Below are positions 7,154 through 16,291 of a stretch of 35,576 nucleotides of DNA, piece by piece (the first letter of the stretch is position 1; every line of letters begins with the position of its first letter). The stretch is from G963665215 sp963665215 (lineage in GTDB: Bacteria; Chloroflexota; Dehalococcoidia; Lucifugimonadales; CAUZJF01). The notes beneath the pieces were generated by a model. That model was not told the DNA's origin and did no database searches. It saw nothing but the letters and a program-made list of their open reading frames with translations. Both the position numbers and the translations under genes were made by a program. The stretch is taken from the NCBI GenBank assembly GCA_963665215.2, contig CAXXWW010000004.1, positions 1 through 35,576 of the forward strand, written 5' to 3'.

Positions 7154-8272
7154 TCACTCCTGGGCAGCCGGGGGCCCCACGATATATAGTCCGGGCCCCC
7201 ACACCGTCGTCGCGACGGCGTATTCCCCGTACAGCGCCACGTCCGACAGGGCAGGTTTTTCCGGCGAAGGGATGAACAGGAAGCCATCCTTCTTGGCGGG
7301 GCTGAAGAACCCTCCCACCTTGGCGGGGCTGAAGAACCCTCCCACTTTCACGGGATTCGCCGGGTCGGATATATCGATAAGCTGCACGCCTCCTTCCAAC
7401 CACGTCGAGTAGACCAGGTTGCCCCTGATCGCCACGTCGTGGGCCCAGGACCACCTGCCGGACCAGGGCCACCAGCTTCCGTGCTCGGGAAAGTCGACGG
7501 TAGATACCTCGCGGATGGCGCTGAGGTCGGAGACGTCCAGGATGTGAAGCCTGCTCTCCCTATCGTCTTCCCAGCTACCGTCGGCGAATATCACCAGGGA
7601 GTCGTCGGCGTTGGGAACGGGCCGACCCGGCGAGAAGCCTCCAGCGAAGGGGTGGGGCCACACGAATCGCGCGAGCTCCACCGGGTTCGCCGGGTCCTGT
7701 ACGTCCAGTACGTATAGGAGTATCTCCTTCCCGAACTGGCCGAGCGTGTAAACCCTGGTCCCAGCAGCGTTTATAGAGAGACCCCTCAGGGCCACCTGCT
7801 TGGTGTCCTGCCAGCGGCCCGCCACCACCGGATTACGGGGGTCGGACAGGTCCACGATAGCCAGGTGGTGGTCCTTGTTGGGTGCGCCGTGTCTCACATC
7901 GCCCGTGCTGTAAATGGCGTAGAAGTAGTGGCCGCGAACCGCCTTGGTGTCGTTGGGCTTGTCGCCGAGGCTATCGGCAGAGAAGACATTACCCAGGCTG
8001 AGGGGGCCCAGGAACTGGGGATCGGCGGGGTCGGTGACATCCCAGATGCCGAAGGGCATGGGGTATTCGTCCACGGTGAAGCTGTCGGGGACGCCCTGTA
8101 GGACTATGGCGATATCCCCCTGGAACGCGGCGCTCTCGATCCGTGTGGCGACGGCATCGCCATGGGAGTGATCGCTATCGCTGCCGTACTCGAAGCTACG
8201 CAGCGGGATTCGCCCCACCAGCGCAGGGTTGGCCGGGTCGGAGATATCGAGAATCCGGATGCCGGTCTTTGT
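7154..8272 (-). pseudogene. LVIVD-repeat beta-propeller, C-terminal half of a gene split by IS1380
   Basis: The frame holds repeated LVIVD-type blades: GIRILDISDPANPALVGRIP, IWDVTDPADPQFLGPL, LAIVDLSDPRNPVVAGRW, LYVLDVQDPANPVELARF, LHILDVSDLSAI and VQLIDISDPANPVKVGGF. These form an extracellular propeller of unknown ligand. It has no proper start of its own: upstream the frame runs straight into the inverted repeat of the IS at 8278, and the first internal start is a GTG at 8218. Joining codons at the target-site duplication restores the frame with the TolB fragment (9997-11160), giving RYGKPYTKTGIRILDIS. A 27-bp tandem duplication (about 7297-7350) repeats KVGGFFSPA twice. A truncated product from GTG 8218 would lack a signal peptide, so export is not expected. 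Confidence 0.85.
7297..7350 (-). repeat. 27-bp tandem duplication in the LVIVD gene
   Basis: Two nearly identical adjacent copies of a 27-bp unit encode KVGGFFSPA twice, without breaking the frame. This is probably a recent slippage event near a propeller blade end. Confidence 0.8.
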
Positions 8273-8277
8273 GTAAG
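8273..8277. repeat. Target-site duplication GTAAG, left copy
   Basis: GTAAG directly precedes the left inverted repeat of the IS1380-family element. The same five bases follow the right repeat at 9997-10001. Confidence 0.85.
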
Positions 8278-9996
8278 CCCGAATCCACCGAAGGACACCG
8301 ATGGACGGCGTGAGGAAAGCGGAAGGGGGGTGAGGGAGCTACAGGGGAAATAGCCTGGGTTCCATTTGGGGTAGGGAGGTCGGCGGACGGTCTTCATCGC
8401 CGCACAGGGGCCCCTATGGCCGTCTGCGGGAGCTGCGATGCGCGGGATGGCGAGAGAATACGCAGCAGGGAACTCTCTCGGACCGGGCTGGCACGAGTCT
8501 GCGGGGATCTTCGGTTGTCCGGTGGGTGGGTCGGTCGCCGACGATGCCGTCAGGCCGGGAGTGGAATGGCTCGCAGCCGGGCCAAGGCGCGGCTGAACTT
8601 CTCAGCCCAAGGCCAGCGATCCGGAAGATGCAGGGTCAACCGGCGTGCCGAGCGGGTGAGCCGTCCGGCCAGGGAGAAGAACCGCCGCCGGAGGGTCTTG
8701 GTGGTGGCTATCCGCTCTCCCAGACCGATCCGCGCCGTCCAGCGGGCCAGGTTGTGGGCCATCGTCTGGACGGCCAGCCAGGCGCCGTTGGCGGCGAAGC
8801 GGCCCGAGGGGAGATGGTTCAGCCCGACGCCGTACTTGAGGTCGCGTATGGCATTCTCGATCTCGGCGTGGCGGCGATGGTCAGCCTCCAGTTCGAGCAA
8901 CTCCCCGTCCCGGTCGGTGATGAAGCCATGATAGCTGTATTTGGCGAAGAGGGCCAGTTGGGAACCGGGCGTCGGCTTCACCCGCCGGACGATGAGCCGT
9001 ACCGGCGCGGCGTCCGCCTCGGCCTGGAAGGGGGTGCAGGTGGTCTCGGCCACATCGGCGGCGCCGTCCATCCAGTAAGGAATCGGCGTCCAGGCATCTT
9101 CGGGTATCGCCTCGATGAGATTGTGCAGGCTTTTGTGCTGGCGGATGGTGATGGAGAAGCGGACATCCATCTTGCGGCAGACGGATACCACGCCATGAGT
9201 GTAGAACCCGCTGTCGGCCCGTAGCGTGAGTCGTCCGTTGGCCCCAGCGTAGCGCACCCGTCCCACCGTCTCCCGCAGGAAGTGGGCGGCGCCGCGGGCG
9301 GTGTTGGCCCGGCCCTCGCGCAGCCGGGACATCAGCACGTCTCCGGTGCCGGCGGCGATGGCCAGCAGCGGGTGGTAGCCCCGCTTGCCGGTATAGCCGT
9401 GGTGGCGCGCTCCCTCCTTGGCCAGTCCGTAGGTCTCGCAGATGGTGGAGTCCAGGTCAATGGTCAGGGGCCCGTCGCCGGGTCCCGCCCCGGCCTGCCA
9501 AGCCCGGGCCAGCAACTCGCGGCTCACCCGGTCGAGTTGACGGACGTGGCCCCACCGGAAGCTGCGCAGGAAGGTGCCCAGGGTGGATGGCGCCTTGACC
9601 GTGCCGCCCAGGGTGCAGGCCGTCCCCCCGGTGCGCAACACATCGGCGTCGTCAATGCAGTCGCCCCCAGCCAGCGCAGACGCCACCAGCGTCATCATCT
9701 TGTCGCTCGTGTTCGCCCGCCCCGGGGCATCGCCCAGGTCGAGGCGCTGCCGGACGAGTTCGGGCAGGCCGAGGTGCCGCGCCAGGGTGGCCGGAAGGAG
9801 CAGCCCGGCATTGGCCACCAAGCGGCGGTCGTCGAAGGTGATTTGGATCCGGTCGGGGTGGTTGCGTGGCAGCATCTACTGGGTACTCCTTTTCCGGGGC
9901 CGTTTTTTTGCTACAAAACCATTATCCCAGAAGCACAGGAGCACCTTCTTGCCGCCTCAGGACGCTAACCCGACGCCCTCCTTCGGTGGATTCGGG
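8278..9996 (-). mobile_element. IS1380-family insertion sequence, complete, 1719 bp
   Basis: Perfect 18-bp terminal inverted repeats bound the element: CCCGAATCCACCGAAGGA at 8278-8295 and its reverse complement at 9979-9996. Both ends are flanked by GTAAG (8273-8277, 9997-10001), a 5-bp target duplication of the size known for IS1380. One transposase gene fills most of it on the minus strand. The 272 bases from 8278 to 8549 beyond the transposase stop contain no gene I can see. The intact duplication and uninterrupted transposase suggest a fairly recent insertion. It disrupts the TolB-LVIVD gene. Confidence 0.93.
8550..9875 (-). CDS. IS1380-family DDE transposase
   Basis: The 441 residues are uninterrupted. 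The DDE triad can be placed at TIDLDSTICETYG (first Asp), LRADSGFYTHG (second Asp) and HAEIENAIRDLKYG (Glu, with the Y-x(2)-x-E helix typical of IS4/IS1380 transposases). The N-terminal segment RIQITFDDRRLVANAGLLLP is also typical of IS1380 members. AAAGGAG about 11 bases upstream supports ATG at 9875. The enzyme should cut and paste the 8278-9996 element. It is probably functional, as no frame damage is seen. Confidence 0.93.
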   Translation of the reverse strand: MLPRNHPDRIQITFDDRRLVANAGLLLPATLARHLGLPELVRQRLDLGDAPGRANTSDKMMTLVASALAGGDCIDDADVLRTGGTACTLGGTVKAPSTLGTFLRSFRWGHVRQLDRVSRELLARAWQAGAGPGDGPLTIDLDSTICETYGLAKEGARHHGYTGKRGYHPLLAIAAGTGDVLMSRLREGRANTARGAAHFLRETVGRVRYAGANGRLTLRADSGFYTHGVVSVCRKMDVRFSITIRQHKSLHNLIEAIPEDAWTPIPYWMDGAADVAETTCTPFQAEADAAPVRLIVRRVKPTPGSQLALFAKYSYHGFITDRDGELLELEADHRRHAEIENAIRDLKYGVGLNHLPSGRFAANGAWLAVQTMAHNLARWTARIGLGERIATTKTLRRRFFSLAGRLTRSARRLTLHLPDRWPWAEKFSRALARLRAIPLPA

Positions 9997-11160
9997 GTAA
10001 GGCTTTCCGTATCTGATGCTCTGGCTTCCCACGAACGCGTAGTTGCCGTGGACGTAGACGCCCGCCAGTGGCGACTCCCTGCTCTCGGTAAGGGCCGAGC
10101 CTACCAGCTCCAGGCCCGATGCGCCGTCCGGCTCCGTTGGGGCGGATTTGCCCGGACCACCGGTCGTGGCCGCGACGGAGGGTCCAACGCTGCCGGGGGC
10201 CCAGGCCGGAGCCATGTCTATAGCAAGGTCATTGGTGAGCCTAGTCGGACTCGTGCCATCGGCGTCCATTACGTAGATCTCGCCGGCGCCGTCTCTAGAG
10301 GAGACAAAGGCTATCTTGGTCCCGTCGGGCGACCAGTTAGGAAAACCATCGACGATGGGCTCAGGATTGTTGGTGAGCCGGGTCTCATTGGTCCCGTCGA
10401 CGTTGATCACGTATATTTCGTCGGCGCCCCCCCTTGGGGAGTGGAAGGCGATCCTGGCGCCGTCCGGGGACCATGCGGGCGCCCAGTGTCTATGAAAGCC
10501 CCCCGACGGCTGAAGGTCGGCCAGGGGGACCTGGTTGGAGCCGTCGGCGTTCATCACGTATATCTCCTGGCGGCCGCCCCTCGTGGAGGTAAAGGCGATC
10601 TTGGTCCCGTCTGGAGACCAAGTTGGGAACGCCTCATTATCCTGGTTGAAGGTAAGGCGGACCTGGTCGGAGCCATCGACGTCCATCACGTATATCTCTT
10701 CGCTGCCCTCCCCGGTCCGGGAGACGTAGGCGATCCTGGCGCCGTCAGGAGACCACGCGGGTAGGATGTCCGGGTCGGAGTTGATCGTGAGGCGGACCTG
10801 TTTGGAGCCGTCCGCGTTCATCACGTATATCTCCCAGTTGCCGTCTCTCGAGGACTGAAAGGCGATCCGAGCGCCGTCCGGGGACCACCTGGGGAAGCCG
10901 TCCTCGTCGGTATTATTGGTGAGCCGGGTCTGGCTGGAGCCGTCCGCGTTAATCGCGTATATCTCGGCGTTGCCATCCCTATTAGAGGCGAAGGCGATCT
11001 TGCCCGGTCCGACGGTCACATCCTGTACTGCCGCTGCCGGGACTTGTCCCGGCTGTGATGCCGGTGCTGAAGAGCGGCAAGCAGCCATCACCAGTAAAGC
11101 CGGCAGCAGGAGTCCTAGGCCGACTACTCCCAATAGGTTGCTTGACCTGAATGTACTCAT
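9922..11160 (-). pseudogene. TolB-like lipoprotein propeller, N-terminal half of the IS-split TolB-LVIVD gene
   Basis: A lipoprotein signal peptide ends in LVMAAC (Cys28). Six PD40/TolB blades follow at residues about 50-325, each ending in WSPDG-type motifs (for example DGNWEIYVMNADGSKQVRLT, FPTWSPDG). After a linker the protein starts a second region, SPLAGVYVHGNYAFVGSQSI, which is the first LVIVD-type strand. At codon 388 (base 9997) it enters the IS1380 element and ends at a chance stop at 9922. The original protein had about 760 residues: this propeller plus the LVIVD propeller. Because the signal peptide and whole TolB domain remain, the truncated product may still be made and exported. 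It lies 41 bases downstream of the LuxR-TolB gene and probably shares its transcript. Confidence 0.85.
9997..10001. repeat. Target-site duplication GTAAG, right copy
   Basis: GTAAG immediately follows the right inverted repeat of the IS1380-family element and matches 8273-8277. Confidence 0.85.
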
Positions 11161-11201
11161 TTCATGTATACCTCAGCGGGATATTTAAGGCCCTCGCCGT
11201 C

Positions 11202-12338
11202 TTATAAGCCCTCGTACACACACGACGACCAGGCTCCTCCGTGTCCCTCCACCACGAATCGGAGCTCAGACCCGTCGGACCTCATGATGTACACGCGAGG
11301 ACCTTGGAGCTCGACCCTGGTGAAGGAGAGCCAGTGGCCGTCGGGCGACCAGCGGGGTCCTACGTCCGTGCTCAGGCTGGTGGTCAGACGTGCCACTCCA
11401 CCGCCGTCGGAATTCATCACGTAGATGCTCGTGCCCAGCGTGGGCAGCCAGAGGGGGTCCGCCTCCCAGTCGCCGTGCCGGTTGCTGGCGAAGGCGATCC
11501 TGCCGCCATCGGGAGACCAGCTGGCCCAGCCATCGGTGGCTTCGTGCCGGGTTACATTAAGCGGCAGCGTGCCGTCGGAGTTCATCACGTACACCTCAGG
11601 GGTGAGGCCCCGGTACCTGGTGAACAGGATGCGCTCTCCATCGGGCGACCAGCCTGGGGTAAGGTTCAGGCCCGGCATATTGGTGAGGTTGGTCTGGCCG
11701 GTGCCGTCGGAGCTCATCACGTAGATGTCCGAGTTGCCCCTACTCTCGCTGGCAAAGGCGATGCGGGTGCCGTCCGGCGACCAGGTTGGCTGGATGTCGC
11801 CTCGTGGGCTCCTAGTGAGGTTAACGATGTTGGACCCGTCGGCATTCATCGTGTAGATGTCGCCGAGGGAACCCACTGACCCCTCGCGGTTACTCGTGAA
11901 GGCGATACGCGAGCAGTCGGCGGACCACGCCCCGCCGGCGTCCCTCGCAGGGTTGTCCGTGAGGCGGACACGGCCGGCGGCGGTCACATAGGAGAAGTTC
12001 GAGAAGTCCGGGACTGGGCCCACCTCGGGGTCCGTGACCAGCAGTCCGAACCCCTCGGGGACCGCGAAGGCGGCGACCGTCGCGGCCACCACGACAGTTG
12101 CGGCCACCTTGGCCCCGGCGCCCCACCACAGCTTATTGAAGGACCAGGCAAGAACCGCCGGGAATGCGGTCCTCCACCACGGTATCTGGGTAGGCTGCCA
12201 CGCCGCCGCCTCAAACCGGCTGGTGACGCCCAGCTTGCCTATTATCTCTGAGACATGGTATTTGGCACCGGCCCTGCTGAATCCCAGGCTCTGGGCGATC
12301 TCCGGGTTGCTCTTCCCTTCCCGCAGCTCACCCAGCAC
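11202..12338 (-). CDS. LuxR-type HTH / transmembrane / TolB propeller protein (5' frameshift)
   Basis: The protein joins a cytoplasmic LuxR-type HTH (ELREGKSNPEIAQSLGFSRA and KYHVSEIIGKLGVTSRFEAA, residues 4-47), one membrane segment (AKVAATVVVAATVAAFAVP, about residues 76-94) and an external TolB/PD40 propeller with about five blades (QPTWSPDG, TPGWSPDG, WASWSPDG, GPRWSPDG). This one-component layout could sense outside and bind DNA inside. GTG 12338 is only the first start left after a frameshift. The natural start is ATG 12396, where MRKRGRPPHPDIL reads straight into TPREWEV if one T of the pair at 12356-12357 is removed. Either the gene is mutated or the assembly has a one-base error. The next gene downstream, 41 bases away, is another TolB propeller. 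Confidence 0.75.
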   Translation of the reverse strand: MLGELREGKSNPEIAQSLGFSRAGAKYHVSEIIGKLGVTSRFEAAAWQPTQIPWWRTAFPAVLAWSFNKLWWGAGAKVAATVVVAATVAAFAVPEGFGLLVTDPEVGPVPDFSNFSYVTAAGRVRLTDNPARDAGGAWSADCSRIAFTSNREGSVGSLGDIYTMNADGSNIVNLTRSPRGDIQPTWSPDGTRIAFASESRGNSDIYVMSSDGTGQTNLTNMPGLNLTPGWSPDGERILFTRYRGLTPEVYVMNSDGTLPLNVTRHEATDGWASWSPDGGRIAFASNRHGDWEADPLWLPTLGTSIYVMNSDGGGVARLTTSLSTDVGPRWSPDGHWLSFTRVELQGPRVYIMRSDGSELRFVVEGHGGAWSSCVYEGL

Positions 12339-12396
12339 CTCCCACTCACGGGGAGTTGAGGATATCGGGGTGCGGTGGACGGCCTCGTTTCCTCAT
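12339..12396 (-). other. Frameshifted 5' end of the LuxR-TolB gene
   Basis: ATG 12396 gives MRKRGRPPHPDILNSP and then a stop. Deleting one T within 12356-12357 (plus strand) yields PDILTPREWEVLGELREG, the usual beginning of the LuxR HTH domain. Confidence 0.6.
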
Positions 12397-12761
12397 GGCT
12401 AGGACGCTAGCACAATGTCGGCTGATTTACACTAGCCACCCCCTTTTTCCGCATCGTGCCCACGCGCACGGGATTCGACGGAGCGTGGCTCAGTGAAGAG
12501 ATGAGCGGCTTGTGCTGCGTGAGGATGAGCGAGAACGACCTCAGAAATAGAGCTCTGGTAGAATCACTGACGGATGCCGTCAACCATCCCATAGAGCTCA
12601 CAAAACCATCTGTGGGCGGTGGGGATAGAGGGTGCTTCAAGACGGGGACGCGAGTTCTGGCTACAGAAATAACCTCTGTACCGGCTGCTCCGGAAGGGAA
12701 ACCGTTCGAAGACGGGACAGAGTGGAACTTGGCCTGGCCAGTCCGCTGGCTCCTCGGCAAT
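12397..12761. other. Intergenic stretch, no gene seen
   Basis: About 365 bases lie between the LuxR-TolB gene start and the 3' end of the dehydrogenase. Open frames on both strands show no family motif and no ribosome-binding site. It should hold the promoter of the LuxR-TolB block, but I see no convincing hexamers. Confidence 0.4.
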
Positions 12762-13802
12762 CTATCCCATTGTCGCCAGCATGTCGGCTGTGACCCCGTA
12801 CAGGAGTGGCTCTCCAGCAAAGAAGCGGGCGAACTCGTCGGCCACGGTCTCGCCCAGTCGGAGTCGCGACTCGACCGTAAAGCCTGCGACGTGCGGACTC
12901 AGGATTACGTTGGGCAGCTCTCTGAAGGGGCTGTCCTCCGCCAGGGGCTCCGGCAGCGGGAACACGTCCAGGGCGGCCGTTATGCGACCGGTCTGGAGCT
13001 CTTTTAGCAGCGCGTCGTAGTCTACGGCATCGGCGCGTGCGGTATTGACGAAGAGAGCACCATCCTTGACAAGGCCCAAGAGCCGCGCGTTCACCATGCC
13101 GCTCGTCTCCGGGGTGGTCGGCGCGTGGTTCGTGATGATGTCGGAGGTCGCCATCAGCTCATCCAGCGAATCGACGTGCCTGACACCCAGGTCCGCTGCG
13201 TCTTGGTCTGACAGGTAAGGGTCATAGACGAGGATGTCGGGGTCGAAAGGCTTCAGAAGCTTTATGAGGGCGCGCCCCACCACGCTGGCGCCGATGACGC
13301 CCACCCTTTTGCGGTACAGCTCGCGAGGTCCAAGGGCCAGGTAGTCGGGCCATGCCTCGCCGGCCTGCAACGCACGGTCCACCGTATGGACTTTGCGCAA
13401 CGCCATCAGCGTCACCGTCAGTGCCCATTCAGCCACGGATTCGCCTATGGTGATGGCCGCGTGGGTGACCGCGATGCCACGCTCGAAGACCGGCGGCAGG
13501 ATGAACCTCTTGATGGAGCCGCCGGCGTGACCGATTACTCTAAGATCAGACGCCACCGCCAGGAGCTCGTCGTCAAACCGCGGCGCTCCATAGGACGTCA
13601 GGACCGCCGTACAGCCGGGAATGCGCTCGGCCACTTCTTCTCGGGTCAGGACCCGTCCAGACTCGTTCCACTCGACGGTACCCAGGCCCTCTAGGACTTC
13701 ACATGCCCGGTCCGACATGATCCTCGCGGCATGCCGGTGAAGTCCTACGAAGATGGAGCCGGGGGGCAGCACGAGGATTTTCGGGCGTGGATCCGCGCTC
13801 AT
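12762..13802 (-). CDS. D-isomer-specific 2-hydroxyacid dehydrogenase family protein
   Basis: The 346 residues have the layout of NAD-dependent D-2-hydroxyacid/phosphoglycerate-type dehydrogenases: an N-terminal catalytic half-domain, a central Rossmann domain and a C-terminal return. The nucleotide loop reads VGVIGASVVGR, with Ser replacing the second Gly of GxGxxG, followed by the Asp of LVYDPY that selects NAD. The catalytic Arg is in FVNTARADAVD, the Glu falls in the EPLAEDSPF region and the His is in LSPHVAG. GGAGG lies about nine bases before ATG 13802. Its start closely follows the isochorismatase remnant, suggesting an ancestral two-gene operon. The substrate cannot be told; these proteins are common in SAR202-like genomes next to other oxidoreductases. 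Confidence 0.88.
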   Translation of the reverse strand: MSADPRPKILVLPPGSIFVGLHRHAARIMSDRACEVLEGLGTVEWNESGRVLTREEVAERIPGCTAVLTSYGAPRFDDELLAVASDLRVIGHAGGSIKRFILPPVFERGIAVTHAAITIGESVAEWALTVTLMALRKVHTVDRALQAGEAWPDYLALGPRELYRKRVGVIGASVVGRALIKLLKPFDPDILVYDPYLSDQDAADLGVRHVDSLDELMATSDIITNHAPTTPETSGMVNARLLGLVKDGALFVNTARADAVDYDALLKELQTGRITAALDVFPLPEPLAEDSPFRELPNVILSPHVAGFTVESRLRLGETVADEFARFFAGEPLLYGVTADMLATMG

Positions 13803-13816
13803 GTATCATACCTCCA

Positions 13817-14208
13817 TTAGCTGCCCATATCCATCTCTGCCAGGACGTCATCCGTGCCAGAGACCCTGTCAAAGACCCTGGGCTTGCATCAGCAGCGCCT
13901 CGTCGTTTGCGCGTTGGGTCATTGTGGCGCAGGCATCCGCGCAGATCACAGCGTTGTAGCCCAGCTCGGCGCCCACTCGGGCCGTGCCCGGCACGCACAT
14001 GTCTGTGAGGATCCCCGTGATCACCAACTCGGTGACCCCCATGTTGCGCAGCACGTGGTCCGTCGGACTCGCGGTGAAGACCGATGAGATCGGCTTGTCG
14101 ATAATCAGCTCGTGCTCGTTGGGGGACATCTCAGCCAAAGGCTTAGCCCAGACATTAGCTCCGAGGCCCGAGGAGGGCACTGCCTGCGCCCTCAACAACG
14201 AGGGCGCT
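13817..14208 (-). pseudogene. Isochorismatase-family hydrolase remnant
   Basis: The middle of the domain is clear: NEHELIIDKPISSVF, TDHVLRNMGVTELVITGI, LTDMCVPGTARVGAELGY (with the catalytic Cys) and VICADACATMTQRAND. The N-terminal 70 or so residues that carry the catalytic Asp and the start are missing; instead the acetyltransferase gene ends two bases away at 14210. At the C-terminus the frame stops at 13869. A one-base shift there restores FDRVSGTDDVLAEMDMGS and a TAA at 13817, just before the dehydrogenase ribosome-binding site, which is where an intact gene would end. So this gene has lost its 5' part and probably also suffered a frameshift. It cannot be active. Confidence 0.75.
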
Positions 14209-14209
14209 G

Positions 14210-15418
14210 TCATCGGAAGAAATAGTCCCCGCACCATGGTTGGAGCTCTGGGGTGAACATCGCGTTGGCGCGGCTTACTGACGCCGGAGTCTTTGCCTCC
14301 ACCCGACCAGCGTGGACAAGTGTACGGCAGCGGACTGCTCCGAGATAAATTGCTGCCAAGTCTGCCGCAGATAGGCGCAGATCTGGCTCTTTCCGTGTGA
14401 GGCGACACTCAGCGCCGTCAGGTCCGGCCTCCAGCTCGAAACGTCCTTCATTCCAGGGGCAAGCGGGATCCGACACCTCGATTGTCAGGTGATCCTCCTC
14501 CGCATAGTGTCTGCCTGAGAGTGCGGCGGGCACGTCTACAAGGCGAAGCCATATGCCGTCGCCTGGGGTACGGCGCAGCCGGCGGGGGTCCGACAGCATC
14601 CATAGCAGTGGGGCGTCGACCGGTTGAACCTGTGCCTCCGTGGACGTGATCAGGTCAACGCCGAAGCAGAACTGCCACAGAGCCGCATAGGCCTCGTCCG
14701 TAGCCGCGATCAGCTCGTGGACTACAAGCGCTCGTGTGCCGCGGTTGATGCGATAGAGCACGTAGCCGTCAACGCGGTCATCCGCTTCGTGGACTGCGTG
14801 AAAGAAGGCGCTGGCGCCTCCACGGTCATGCTCTGTGTCTCTGAGCCTGCTGTCCCAGTGAACCGTGTCGCGCTTGATCATCCCCGGCCGGGACGGCCAT
14901 ACGCGCCGGTAGACATCCGGGAACAGACTTCTTGCTTCGTGCGGCTCCACAAATCTCACTCGGCCCTGTTGCTCGAGCGGGTTGGCGAAGGCGCTATGCT
15001 GTCGTTCGATGCTCCAATTCTCGTGGAAGCATGCCATTCCGAATCCAAATCGGCCATAGATACTACTTTCGGCTGCCCATAGGATAGCGATCGGCTCAGG
15101 CCCGTCGTGAATATCCCGCAGCTGGCGCCGAGTCATTCGCGCAAAGATGCCTCTCCTTCGATGGGTTGGCTGGACGGAGACGTGGATGATCCCGGCGGCG
15201 GGCAGGGAGCCGCCCGGCACCGCCATCTCAAGTGATCGGGCCGCGGTTGTGCCGACGATCTGGCCCTCATCGAGGACTGCCAGTGCCCGCTGAGGCTCAA
15301 TAGTGGGCGTGGTCCTTTGGATATCCTCCTCGCCGGTGTGCGCACCAAAGGCACGGTTCCGCGCCCTTATGAACGCGTCTACCTCGTCGGGCGCTATGGG
15401 GCGCATATCCAGTTCCAT
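14210..15418 (-). CDS. Eis-like GNAT N-acetyltransferase
   Basis: The 402 residues match the length and plan of Eis-family acetyltransferases: an N-terminal GNAT domain, a second degenerate GNAT domain and a C-terminal SCP2-like domain. Acetyl-CoA is bound by the IHVSVQPTHRRRGIFARM motif (residues 78-95). Tyr121 in ESSIYGRFGFG matches the catalytic Tyr of mycobacterial Eis (Tyr126). Eis also uses its C-terminal carboxylate; this protein ends in FFR, so the carboxylate position is roughly kept but sits on Arg. Relatives acetylate amines of aminoglycosides or proteins; the substrate here is unknown. ATG 15418 has a weak ribosome-binding site. Its stop abuts the truncated isochorismatase gene. 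Confidence 0.88.
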   Translation of the reverse strand: MELDMRPIAPDEVDAFIRARNRAFGAHTGEEDIQRTTPTIEPQRALAVLDEGQIVGTTAARSLEMAVPGGSLPAAGIIHVSVQPTHRRRGIFARMTRRQLRDIHDGPEPIAILWAAESSIYGRFGFGMACFHENWSIERQHSAFANPLEQQGRVRFVEPHEARSLFPDVYRRVWPSRPGMIKRDTVHWDSRLRDTEHDRGGASAFFHAVHEADDRVDGYVLYRINRGTRALVVHELIAATDEAYAALWQFCFGVDLITSTEAQVQPVDAPLLWMLSDPRRLRRTPGDGIWLRLVDVPAALSGRHYAEEDHLTIEVSDPACPWNEGRFELEAGPDGAECRLTRKEPDLRLSAADLAAIYLGAVRCRTLVHAGRVEAKTPASVSRANAMFTPELQPWCGDYFFR

Positions 15419-15865
15419 GGGCTTTGTTACTTTCGGTCGAGGCGTTGCACTCGGTTAAGGGGCCAAGATCTGAAATTAGGGAGCGGCTGCTCAACAAGAA
15501 AGGCCTTCTGGCCCGCCCGATTCTACGCTGCCTTCGTGGTGCGACGCAAGGGGTCCACCTTCTAGAGCGCGACGGAGATGAAGCGCGCGATGTAGGACTG
15601 CGTCGGCCACGACTCTGCCGGATCCTAAGTCCTGCGGCAGACCGCCTTGGGCTTAGCGATCGCTGCTTAAGGAGGTGTGGCTCAGGCGCTAGGCTCAGAG
15701 GTGCGTAGTAGGAGGGGCAAACGACCTCGCGCGGGCTCGTGGCTTGTGGGACAACCGGGGCGCCCCTCCACGCGAAATGGGGGACAGCACCCATGACACG
15801 CGAGCGGATGTGCCATAGGGTCGGCGCCAGCTACGCAGTCCAAAGTCCGAGGGACGGGGTTGCCT
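15419..15865. other. Intergenic stretch, no gene seen
   Basis: About 447 bases lie between the Eis-like gene (minus) and a doubtful plus-strand gene. Frames on both strands are rich in Arg/Pro without motifs. No tRNA, repeat or clear promoter was seen. Confidence 0.35.
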
Positions 15866-16291
15866 ATGTCTAACTCGCAACAGAATTCTGCGGCCTCCAC
15901 ATCGAAACATGGGTCCCTGCTCGCTCCTCTGCCCCGGACTCCGGACCGCGGTCCGGACAGGCCGCCAGTTGATGGTGTAGCTGGTCCCGGCAGGGTCCCA
16001 GAAGGGCACGTCGCCGAACCGCAGAGGTATGTCCTTCTGCAGCGGTACTACGAGGTCATGCTGAAGATAGGCCGGCTGGAGGTCCAGGTGAATAGGCTCA
16101 CAGCACGGTTCGGTGAGAGCTTGGAGAGGTCCGGCGATACCGGTGGACCGGCCGTGATAGAGGCGGGCCAACTGAATGTGCCGTCCCGGGAACCACCAGG
16201 ACCCTCACCTGGAATGGGCTCAGTGCAGGCTGATCGTGCCCTCACGTGGGCCCAAAGATTGGAGAGATACAAAGGAATCGGGATGGGTTGA
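15866..16291 (+). CDS. Hypothetical protein with coiled-coil-like centre (doubtful)
   Basis: The 141-residue frame starts at an ATG at 15866 without a strong ribosome-binding site. Its centre, about residues 54-86, reads like a helix that could coil (QRYVLLQRYYEVMLKIGRLE, VQVNRLTARFGESLE). The flanks are Pro/Gly-rich and look disordered. No family is recognised. It stands alone between two minus-strand genes, so it may be a chance frame. The helix pattern is the only reason to keep it. Confidence 0.35.
   Translation: MSNSQQNSAASTSKHGSLLAPLPRTPDRGPDRPPVDGVAGPGRVPEGHVAEPQRYVLLQRYYEVMLKIGRLEVQVNRLTARFGESLERSGDTGGPAVIEAGQLNVPSREPPGPSPGMGSVQADRALTWAQRLERYKGIGMG

Noticed and set aside
10202..10990. 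Tandem DNA repeats, about 130 bp unit
   Set aside because: These are the TolB/PD40 propeller blades of a coding sequence, diverged at DNA level.
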